From NCBI GenBank assembly GCA_014529385.2, contig CM043943.1:156670747-156734746 (forward strand): a DNA stretch of 64,000 nucleotides, given 5' to 3'. The notes beneath the pieces were generated by a model. It worked only from the letters and a program-made list of their open reading frames with translations, ran no database searches and was not told where the DNA came from. Every line of letters starts with the position of its first letter. The first letter of the stretch is position 1. This DNA is from Adiantum capillus-veneris. Lineage: Eukaryota > Streptophyta > Polypodiopsida > Polypodiales > Pteridaceae. Shown one piece after another: positions 56,174 through 64,000 of the stretch. The translations under genes and the position numbers were made by a program.

Positions 56174-57145
56174 ATGGCCTCATCTTCTTCGGATGTGAAG
56201 AACCTCTTCGAGATTAGGAGGTTCGATGGAACAGGTTTTGATCTTTGGAAACACAAGATTCAAGGAATCCTATTTCTTAAGGATTGCGAAGGGACACTTG
56301 AACAGGTGAAGCCACAGAATATGACAGATGAAGCATGGGTTAGCATGAAACGGAAGGCCGTTACATACATTAAAATGGCCATAACAGATGAGACCGTCAT
56401 TGATGTGAAAGGTCTCACGACTGCTTTTGATATGTGGGAGAAGTTAAAGGGAATGTATGAAAATACAACGCCTGTCAACCAGGTGCACTTGATGCGAAAA
56501 CTTGTTGGCATGCAACTAGATGAGACCAAGAGCGCGGCAGAGCACTTGTCATTGTTCGCGGGTACTTTGTCGCAATTACATGATTTTGGCTTGCCCCCTT
56601 TTGATAATAAGCTAAAAGCTATCTTCTTGCTTATGACCTTACCTGAGTCATGGGAAACTTTTGTGGTTTCGTTGTCCAATAACCCCAATTTGACCTTTGA
56701 TGGTGTTAGGGGTTCTATCTTGAATGAAGAAATCAGGAGGAAAGCAAGTGGACAGGGAGGCAGCTCTGCCAACATGGTTAGAGGCAGGACAGAAAAGATG
56801 AATGCTTATGCACAAAGGAGTAAGAGTAAGAGTAAAGAAAGGAGAAATGCAAGCAAAGGCAAGGGTGATGTGACTTGCTATCAATGTGGCAAGAAAGGTC
56901 ACAAGAAACCCGATTGTAGGTACTATAAAGCTGAGTTAGAAAGGAAAAGGAATGGCGGAGACAAAAAGAAAGAGAAGAAGGAAGTCAAGGCAGACGCACA
57001 GGATAGCTCAAAGGACAAAGAGAAGGCCAATGTGGATTCTAGTGTCGTGATTGAGGAGCTGTCAGATGTAGAGGACATCCTGTGTGCCACTTTGTCATAT
57101 GATGATGCTTATGACTTTGATGCCTCTCTAAATGTTCATTCATAG
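56174..57145 (+). CDS. gag: Copia-2 gag
   Basis: The ATG at 56174 opens 323 codons: MASSSSDVKNLFEIRRFDG, FDLWKHKIQGILF, MWEKLKGMYENTTPVNQVHL, HLSLFAGTLSQLHDFG, LLMTLPESWETFV, a basic stretch and the zinc knuckle CYQCGKKGHKKPDC (residues about 235-248), then an acidic tail. It forms the particle and binds RNA. It ends in TAG at 57143-57145, after which the same frame continues directly into protease. In the family gag and pol are usually one frame (known), so this TAG is probably a mutation of CAG; a read-through stop cannot be excluded. Confidence 0.9.
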   Translation: MASSSSDVKNLFEIRRFDGTGFDLWKHKIQGILFLKDCEGTLEQVKPQNMTDEAWVSMKRKAVTYIKMAITDETVIDVKGLTTAFDMWEKLKGMYENTTPVNQVHLMRKLVGMQLDETKSAAEHLSLFAGTLSQLHDFGLPPFDNKLKAIFLLMTLPESWETFVVSLSNNPNLTFDGVRGSILNEEIRRKASGQGGSSANMVRGRTEKMNAYAQRSKSKSKERRNASKGKGDVTCYQCGKKGHKKPDCRYYKAELERKRNGGDKKKEKKEVKADAQDSSKDKEKANVDSSVVIEELSDVEDILCATLSYDDAYDFDASLNVHS

Positions 57146-58275
57146 GACATGCAGATCACCAAGAGTGATCTTATTGATGCTTTGTTGACTGTCAATGATG
57201 CATTGTCCCAAACTTGGATTGTTGATTCTGGTGCTTCATTTCATGAAACTCCTATCAAGGAGTGTTTCTCTACTTTTGATACGGGCAAGCGTGGCCATGT
57301 ATACCTTGGAAACAATCATGCATGTTCCATTGAGGGTATTGGTATTGTGCATCTCTCTATAGATGGCACAAATGAGCTTGTCTTGCATGATGTTAGATAT
57401 GTGCCAAGAATCAAGAAGAGTCTGTTTTCTGTTGGTCAGGTGGATATGCATGGTTACAGCATCTTGTTTGAGAGAGGATCATGGAAAATGACCGAAGGCT
57501 CAAGGCTGATTGTAAAGGGCATAAAGAAAGCGACACTTTACTGCATGCATGGAAAGGCCGTGTTGGGCAAGTTTATTGCATTGGCTGAAATTAACTCTCA
57601 CATGGAGTTGTGGCACAAGAGGCTTGGCCATATGAGCCAAAAGGGCCTTTCTAAGCTTTGTACTTTGAACAAGCTTGATGCTAAAGGCACAAAGCTTGAC
57701 TTTTGTAATGAATGTCATTATGGCAAGCAAGTAAAGCGTTCTATTACTCTGGTGTCTCTCGTAAATCTTGTGTGCTTGATCTTGTACATTCCAATGTATG
57801 TAGCATGCCTACTAAGTCTATGGGTGGTGCATGTTATTTTGTCTCCTTTGTTGATGATCATTCTAGGAAAATTTGGGTTTATATGCTTAAGTCTAAGGAT
57901 GAAGCCTTTGCTGCGTTTAAGAGAATTCATGCATTTGTGACCACCCAAACAGGTAGAAAGCTAAAATGCTTACGTACAGACAATGGGGGGGAGTACACAA
58001 GTGCTGAATTTCACAAGTTTTGTGAAAATTTGGGCATTAAGAGGGAGATTACTGTACCATACACCCCCTCTTCTAATGGTGTGGCTGAAAGATTCAATAG
58101 GACACTTTGTGAGAGGGTGAGATGCATGCTGTCCACAGCTAATCTCTCTCATGGATTTTGGGGAGAAGCTTTGAAAACTGCAGTGCATATATGCAATCGA
58201 TCCCCTCACATGTCTTTGAAAGGTGACATCCCTGAAGAGGCTTGGTCTGGCAAGCCTGCTTCATATGATCACTGA
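57146..58275 (+). pseudogene. pol: Copia-2 protease and integrase
   Basis: Protease: TWIVDSGASFHET (about 57215-57250) with intact D-S-G-A. Pre-integrase zinc segment: LWHKRLGHMSQKGLSKL and FCNECHYGKQ. A one-base frameshift near 57742 leads to the integrase core (57712-58275): LDLVHSNVC, VDDHSRKIWVY, RTDNGGEYTS and NGVAERFNRT. The first catalytic position, D in H-S/T-D-V-C of relatives, is Asn (AAT for GAT). The frame stops at TGA 58273-58275 in a D-H-x-R-I-F-G-C context and resumes after it. Confidence 0.9.
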
Positions 58276-58782
58276 CGCATTTTTGGTTGCGAAGCTTTTG
58301 TGCATGTTAGACATGAGTTGAGTAAACTAGCTGCGAAGTCCATTAAAGGCCTCTTCATGGGATATGGTGAAGAAGGCGAAATGGGTTACAGGATTTGGTT
58401 ACCTCAGCTCAAAAGGGTTGTACGCAGCCGGGATGTTGTTTTTAATGACGCAAGGCTGCTTCAAAACAATTGTGCCTCAAAGCACGACCATAAAAGGGTG
58501 AAATTTCAGCATGACCAGCCACCTGTTAGGCCTATTTTTGACCCTCTGGATGCACCACAAATGGCTGAAAATGTAGATGATCCAGTGGTGTTTGAGCCAG
58601 ATGATGTTGGACACCAAATTGAGGCTCCTGAAGGGCATTTGCAGCCAAGAAACAATGCTGAAAATGGTGCTGAAAATGATGTACAGCAGCCCATTGTTGA
58701 TGATTTTGTAGTGCCACCTAATGTAAATCCATTGCCGGATAATGTGGATCATTGGGTGCTACTCGTCAAAGACGGCCTGTGA
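58276..58782 (+). pseudogene. pol: Copia-2 integrase C-terminal and linker
   Basis: Same frame after the TGA: FGCEAFVHVRHELSKL, AAKSIKGLFMGYGEEGEMGYR and RSRDVVFNDARLL, the usual integrase tail, then an acidic low-complexity linker (PDDVGHQIEAPEGHL) up to a frameshift near 58753. Confidence 0.85.
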
Positions 58783-60408
58783 GTCGATATGACCCCTCTT
58801 TGCATTACATTATGTTGACAGATGAGGGAGAGCCTCCTACATATAAAGAGGCAAAGACATGTGAGCACAGCGACAAGTGGGAGCTTGCTATGCAGGAAGA
58901 GATTAAAGCTTTGCATGCTAATCATACTTGGGATTTGGTTGAATTGCCCAAAGGAAGGAAGGCTATTCCTAACAAATGGATGTATAAAATCAAAACTGTT
59001 GACGCAAAACCCAAGTATAAGGCAAGGCTTGTGGCAAAGGGATATGTTCAAAATAAGGGCATAGACTTTCGGGAAGTGTTCTCTCCTGTTGTGAAGATGA
59101 CCACTTTGCGTGTATTGTTTGCCATTGTGGCTACTCTTGATTTGGAAATGGACCAAATGGATGTACATACCGCTTTCTTGCATGGTGATGTGGAAGAAGA
59201 GCTTTACATGAAGTAACCCGAGGGTTTTGTCATCCCTGGCAAGGAACATTTGGTATGTATGCTCAATAGAAGCTTGTATGGGCTGAAACAATCATGTAGA
59301 CAGTGGTACAAGAAGTTTGATCGCTTTATGCTTAAACATGGTTACAAAAGAAGCCATGCAGACCATTGTTTGTATACCAAACGTGATGAGGATGGCAGCC
59401 CGATCATTCTTGTGCTCTATGTAGACGATATATTGATAGCTGCAAAGAAAAGAAGCACTGTAGATGCTCATAAAGGGCAACTGAAATCTGCGTTTTCAAT
59501 GAAAGACCTTGGGGCAGCTGAACATATACTTGGAGTGCGTGTTACACGGCAAAGAGACAAGCGCCTATTGTATTTGTCGCAAGAAAAGTACATTGAAAAG
59601 GTGCTGGACAGATTTAACATGGCTGAAGCAAAGCCTCTTGGTGTGCCATTACAGCCATATGTTAAAATCTCCAAGGATGATTGTCCCAAGTCAAAGGAAG
59701 AAGCCAATGACATGCAAAGTGTGCCTTATGCTTCAGCTTGTGGTTCACTTATGTATGCTATGGTTGCTACTAGGCCTGACATAGCCCATGCAGTGGGAGT
59801 TGTGAGCCGGTTTATGGCTAATCCAGGTAGGTTGCAGATGCAGTGAAGTCCATTATGAGGTACTTGAAAGGGACTAAAAACAAATGCCTCTGCTATGGTA
59901 AAGGACCAATGGAGTTGAAGGGATTTTGTGACTCTGACATGGCTCGTGATGTGGATACACGGAAATCCACAAGTGGCTATGTATTTACTCTTGCGGGAGG
60001 TGTTGTTTCATGGTGTTCTAGATTGCAAAAGATTGTTGCATTGTCTACGAGAGAGGCTGAATATATTTCAGCCACTGAGGCTTCCAAAGAAGCTATTTGG
60101 TTAGTACGCCTATGCAGTGAGTTTGGCTTGCCTGCCAAGGCACCTATGCTTGGTTGTGATAGCCAGAGTGCTATATGTCTGGCAAAGAATGCCATGTTTC
60201 ATGCACGGACAAAGCATATTGATGTGCGGTATCACTTCATACAAGAAGTGCTTGAGGATGGCCTTATTACATTGGTTAAGGTGCATACATCACAACATCC
60301 AGCCGATGCTCTCACTAAGTGCTTACCCAAAGCACAACATCATCTATGCATAGAGATGGTGGGAGTCACGTGGCTTAAAGGCGCTATTTATGCCTTTAAG
60401 TGGGAGGT
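58752..60408 (+). pseudogene. pol: Copia-2 reverse transcriptase and RNase H
   Basis: RT: VSRYDPSLHYIMLTDEGEPP, WDLVELPKGRKAIPNKW, KARLVAKGY, MDVHTAFLHGDVEEELYMK, then TAA at 59214-59216 where Gln is usual, YGLKQSCRQWYKKFD, and YVDDILIA at 59418-59441. A frameshift near 59830 (NPGR, then DAVKSIMRYLKGT) leads to RNase H: FCDSDMARDVDTRKSTSGY, STREAEYIS and CDSQSAI, with H-x-R-T-K-H-I-D and ADALTKCLP. The RNase H motif reads M-A-R-D where relatives have W/Y-A-G-D. The purine tract AAGTGGGAGG (60399-60408) follows at the LTR edge. Confidence 0.92.
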
Positions 60409-60697
60409 TGTTGGGTTAAAAGCCTAAATAACCCCTTTTTGTACATTTTTATACTTTGTCCGGGTTCATATTGAACCTATGAACCTGGACACATTTTTTA
60501 AAGGTCACTTATAATAAAAGTGGAAAAACCCAAAACTCACTTATTGAGTTTTCCCCAAAAACGTGAGCTCTCTCTCTCTCTCCCTCTTCTTCCACTAGCG
60601 CTTCCTCTCCTGCTGGCCTTCGCCTCCCCTCTCTGCACACACACTGCACTTCCTCGCGTGCTCTTTCGCTTGCACACACACCGTTGCGCGCTCATCA
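60409..60697 (+). repeat. 3' LTR of Copia-2
   Basis: 289 bp, same ends as the 5' LTR, with an 8-bp insertion and scattered substitutions. Confidence 0.95.
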
Positions 60698-60702
60698 ACA
60701 CC

Positions 60703-61371
60703 TGATAGACATGGGCACCGCACATGGATTGGCCATCTTGAACGGCCTACAGAGATTTCCTGCTGTGGGAGGTTTTACATGCTTCCCACACAAACATGGA
60801 GCCAGCACAGTGGACTATGTCATGGCACACCCGAATCTCATCTCTAGTATCCAGGATCTCACAGTTGGGCCGAGACCGGTCGGGGTGGCAGTGGATCATG
60901 CTCTGGTGTCAATGACCATCTCCTTCCAGTTCAATGTAGCACACAGGCCACGGGTAGCAACCCCTACTCGCTACACCTTCACACGGGAGATGGATTCTGT
61001 ATACATGGACGGGATCTACAGACGCCTATGCACTGAGGACCCGGGGCGACCTCTAGAGGAGCTAACTACTATAATGACACGGACATTACATAATGCAACA
61101 GCAGAAGCATACCCACACACCCAGCCTGAGCAAAGCCGCCGATCAGGGAGCATGCCTCAGAACAACTGGTACGATGAGGAGTGCTGCCAGACTAGAGCCA
61201 GACTTCAGAGGGAGGTGCTTTTGGGGGACGTCACTCACAGACAGTCACAGATTGACTTCCGACGCCTGGTGCGGCGAAAGAAGAGGGCTTTTTTGGCTCG
61301 ACTCGAGCAAGATCTATATCATCTATTCTTGAGTCAGGACTCGCGTGAGGCGTGGCGGCTCTTTCATGAGC

Positions 61372-61408
<37 letters not shown>

Positions 61409-62501
61409 TGCTATTTCCTCCACAAAGACCTCGAGTCAGTACGCATCATCTTTGTACACAGTACCTGGACAGCCGCCCCTCCCCAACCCCCCCGATCCAT
61501 GCCCACACACATGTGCTTTTTTCACCGCTGAGATGGTGAAGAAAGCTATTGACAGGATGAACACTGGGAGAGCATATGATCATGATGGCTTAGTCGCTGA
61601 GCATTTCATGCATGCCAAAGACCTACTAGCAGAGCTTCTAGCAGTTATGTTTAACCGTGCCATGTGTGAGGGCCTACCGGACACTTGGAGCCTATCTACG
61701 ATCGTACCTATCTTCAAGTCAGGAGACCCCATGGAGCCTGGGAATTATCGCACCATCATGATTGGACACACACTGGCACGGTTGTATGCATCCATTCTTG
61801 AGCAACAGCTGAGTAGATGGGCAGAGAGGGAAGGAATACGTGCAACTGGGCAGGCAGGGTTCAGGAGAGGCTTCTCTACTCTTGACCATATCTTGACAAT
61901 CAGGGCCATCATCGAGGAAGGCAAATCTCATGGGAGACGGATCTACTGTAGCTTTGTGGACTTCCGCAAAGCTTTTGACACAGTACCCAGAGCTAGATTG
62001 ATGCGCAGATTACAGGAAATGGGAGTACCCACAGAGCTCATTTGGGGGATCATGACATTGTACAGATCAGTAGTAGGGCATGTACGCACCCCTGAGGGAC
62101 TTTCTACACGGGTTCACTCCACTATTGGGGTGAAGCAGGGCTGCCCGCTCTCCCCTACTCTTTTCGGTATGTATGTGGATGAGGTTTCTGACTACATTGA
62201 GAGCGATGGGGATAGAGGTGCACAGTTGGCAGGGACATGGATTCCACTTTTGTTATATGCTGATGATATAGTGTTGATCTCTGAATCCCCAGAGGGAATG
62301 CAACGTCAATTGGAGGCTTTGCATAGGTTTGCCCACGTAAGTGGTTTGTCTGTCAACCTTGGTAAAACACAGGTTATGGTGTTTAATACCACCCCACAGT
62401 GGATCAGGAGGTCAGCACCTACATTCACATACGGCCAGGAGACTGTGGAGTACACAGATGCTTACACTTACCTTGGAGTGGTTTTTAACGGACCAGACTG
62501 A
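60703..62501 (+). pseudogene. LINE ORF2, middle part: endonuclease end and reverse transcriptase
   Basis: The frame continues the endonuclease: GTAHGLAILNGLQRFPAVGG, STVDYVMAHP and VDHALVSM (catalytic Asp-His end). A linker with a long Pro run (61375-61408 poly-C) follows. RT motifs: IDRMNTGRAYDHDGL, IVPIFKSGD, GQAGFRRGFSTLDHIL, SFVDFRKAFDTVPR (from about 61953), GVKQGCPLSPTLFG and LLYADDIVLIS (YADD at 62256-62267), then YLGVVFNG. All catalytic Asp residues are present. The frame ends at TGA 62499-62501 within a 24-bp tandem duplication. No RNase H domain is seen. Confidence 0.92.
61375..61408 (+). repeat. Poly-C run (34 C) inside LINE ORF2
   Basis: It encodes a Pro run between endonuclease and RT and leaves the frame open across it. 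Copies A and B begin downstream and cannot be compared here. Confidence 0.97.
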
Positions 62502-62532
62502 CTAGAGCAGCAGAGACCAGACTGACTAGAGC
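62491..62532 (+). repeat. 24-bp tandem duplication in LINE ORF2
   Basis: GACCAGACTGACTAGAGC occurs at 62491-62508 and again at 62515-62532. The duplication is a multiple of three, but the frame is shifted here and stops occur. Confidence 0.9.
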
Positions 62533-63781
62533 CCACGCAACATTGGGTAGATTGGAGAAGATGTGTTCGCATGTTCAGTTTCAGGAGCCCCAGACGAAGC
62601 TCTGGCTCTTTGACACTTTGGTGGCTTCAGCATTGCTCTATGGAGCTGAGATACGGGGACCTTCATTAGATCACCGCGGGAGGCTTGGTCGCACAGATGG
62701 ATGGGGGAACATGGAGAAACCTCTCGTCTCTATGATCTCGTGGCTCATTAGAGCCAAGGCATCAATACCACGGGCCATTATCCGAGCAGAGCTAGCGGCC
62801 CCCCCACTAGTGGTGGAGGCGCTCACCAGATCAATCTCCTTCATAAACCGCACATGGGAACTTCCTAGAGACAGATATGCCCGCATAGCACTTGAGTCCT
62901 CTCGATAGTTAGCCATACAAGGAGATACAACATGCTGGTATGGGGAGATGACATCATGGTTTCACGCGCATGGATTCAGCATAGACAGGCTGCCACCATT
63001 CCAATACTCATTGGATGCACCATCTCTCACTCTTACACAGTCAGAGATCACCAAGCTCATCCGCCAAGACCTGACCCAGCTAGACACCAGGAGGACATGG
63101 ATACAACCAGCACAGGAATTGGGCTCGAAGATGGCTTTCTACAGAGACCACCTTCTCCAACTTACGGAAGATGGTTTTGTGACGAGACCCAGATATATGG
63201 ATACCCACTTGTCTCATGGGATACGATGTGCTATTGGCCAGTTACGCACATCTTCTCACCAGCTGCGGATTGAGACTGGGAGATATAGCGAAGTACCAGC
63301 AGAGCCCAGGACATGCCCCTTGTGTGACATGGAGCCTGAGACAGAGCTGCATTATACATGCCACTGCCCTGTCTACTACGAGATACGAGGCCGCTTCCAT
63401 TGCTTGTTCAGAGAAGGTTTTGGACCACTCTCAAGAGTCATGGGATACGAAGATCAGAGATGCCTGGGTTTGTTCTTGCTCGAGCTGCGCAAACACAGAG
63501 ATAGCCTGATGAATGGCAAGGCTAGCCAGTCTCAAAGATGGATCACAGACTTCTTCAGAGCAGACACGGGACAGCCGCAAGAGCCACTCCCACAGCAGAG
63601 CTCCCCCTCGTCTCACACCAGAGGCACACTGATCAACCGAGCGATTGAACTGGGGAAATCCAGGCGCCCACGACTACGGAGGACTACACAGCATCGACAA
63701 AGGCTACGTCAGAAGATTCGGAGCACGCTGGCCAGGCATGCACGACGCCCAGTCAGACTACTAACCAACGACCGATGCTAG
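62502..63781 (+). pseudogene. LINE ORF2, C-terminal part with zinc motif
   Basis: RAHATLGRLEKMCSHVQFQE to LESSR (TAG at about 62906-62908), frameshift, then an open stretch 62948-63781: SWFHAHGFSIDRLPPFQYS, YMDTHLSHGIRCAIG, CPLCDMEPETELHYTCHC (C-x2-C-x8-H-x4-C at residues 123-140), VYYEIRGRFHCLFREGFGP and a basic end. The zinc segment is kept in copies A (degraded) and B, so it matters for the element, perhaps in RNA or target binding as proposed for other LINE C-terminal fingers. Confidence 0.88.
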
Positions 63782-64000
63782 ATCTCTTGTGATTCAGCTA
63801 TCCCAGCAAGCCGCCCATTTTTGCTTAGTTCACATCGACCAATCTAGGATCCCATCGTATATATTTTTGTTTTGTACTGTTGTTATTTTGTTACTCTGAC
63901 TTTGTATCAGATCCACCACCTTGTAACTTTCTGGTCTCATAGGTCACTATGACCTTTTGAAGACGTTAATATAACATTTCATTTCATTTCTCTCTCTCTC
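63782..64000 (+). promoter_or_regulatory. LINE 3' UTR: conserved hairpin and (TC)n tail
   Basis: GGTCTCATAGG at 63933, hairpin GGTCA-CTA-TGACC at 63942-63954, AGACGTTAATAT at about 63961-63972, CATTTCATTTC and the (TC)n start at 63990. This block is shared by copies A, B, C and D and is the likely site where the element's RT recognises its RNA. Confidence 0.85.

Larger units (their letters stand above)
55139..60697 (+). mobile_element. Complete Ty1/Copia retrotransposon Copia-2, nested in the LINE
   Basis: LTRs 55139-55416 and 60409-60697, iMet primer site, gag, pol, purine tract, and a perfect target duplication ACACC (55134-55138 and 60698-60702). Rejoining the flanks (GRHL before, IDMGTAHGLAIL after) restores the LINE frame, which proves the nesting. 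The LTRs are about 94 percent identical by eye; the 3' LTR has an extra GAACCTAT. Internal stops and frameshifts make it inactive. Confidence 0.97.
53526..64000 (+). mobile_element. Near full-length LINE (about 4.9 kb), split by Copia-2
   Basis: It begins directly after the (TC)n tail of copy B, has ORF1 (L1-type), ORF2 with APE endonuclease, RT and a zinc-finger C-terminus, and ends with the shared 3' core and (TC)n at 63990-64000 (cut by the window edge). A complete Copia with 5-bp target duplication sits inside the endonuclease (55139-60697). Without it the LINE is about 4.9 kb. Both ORFs are broken by stops and frameshifts. Confidence 0.93.

Noticed and set aside
57143-57145. Programmed stop between gag and pol of Copia-2
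   Set aside because: Possible, but the element has further stops and frameshifts and most Copia elements use one frame; a plain nonsense mutation is simpler.
58477-59291. Minus-strand open frames opposite Copia-2 linker and RT
   Set aside because: Antisense of a well-supported Copia reading frame.
61345-61539. Proline-rich plus-strand small protein
   Set aside because: An out-of-frame reading of the poly-C run inside LINE ORF2.

Overview
The window is a transposon-saturated stretch of a land-plant nuclear genome. I base this on Ty1/Copia elements primed by initiator-Met tRNA, Ty3/Gypsy elements of the Athila/Tat type (one with a tRNA-Asp primer site), long LTRs, decayed nested copies and one intron-rich gene-like locus. 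Nothing fixes the species. A large-genome vascular plant is the easiest fit; the L1-type ORF1 (coiled coil plus RRM) is unlike usual angiosperm L1 and would suit a non-angiosperm, but this is weak. No rRNA, tRNA, CRISPR or bacterial-type gene is visible.

Layout. 1-1955: 3' part of a Copia element. 1956-3752: no gene. 3753-16227: a long minus-strand Gypsy element (Gypsy-1) with tRNA-Asp primer site, a leader carrying four copies of a 24-bp palindrome, gag, protease, RT, RNase H, integrase, and then an unusual second retropepsin-like domain followed by W-x-P-K repeats. 17427-18561: 5'-truncated LINE. About 20100-24377: decayed Gypsy and Copia. 25546-33300: Gypsy-2 (minus), a relative of Gypsy-1 with the same post-integrase module but without RT. 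36191-41587: Gypsy-3 (minus), with both LTRs and a perfect 5-bp target duplication but no integrase. 42031-44232: spliced gene-like locus of unknown function (minus). About 45040-47890: very old Copia. 49554-50492: two head-to-tail LINE fragments (minus). 52050-53525: another 5'-truncated LINE (plus). 53526-64000: one near full-length LINE (about 4.9 kb without its insert) split inside its endonuclease by a complete 5.56-kb Copia element (55139-60697).

The LINE copies share a 3' end made of a short conserved hairpin, an AGACGTTAATAT block and a (TC)n dinucleotide tail in place of poly(A). Several copies begin directly against the (TC)n tail of another copy, so the family appears to insert into its own kind of microsatellite and would generate many of the long GA/CT tracts seen here. 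All elements carry stops or frameshifts; many stops fit C-to-T changes. No element in the window looks able to move by itself.
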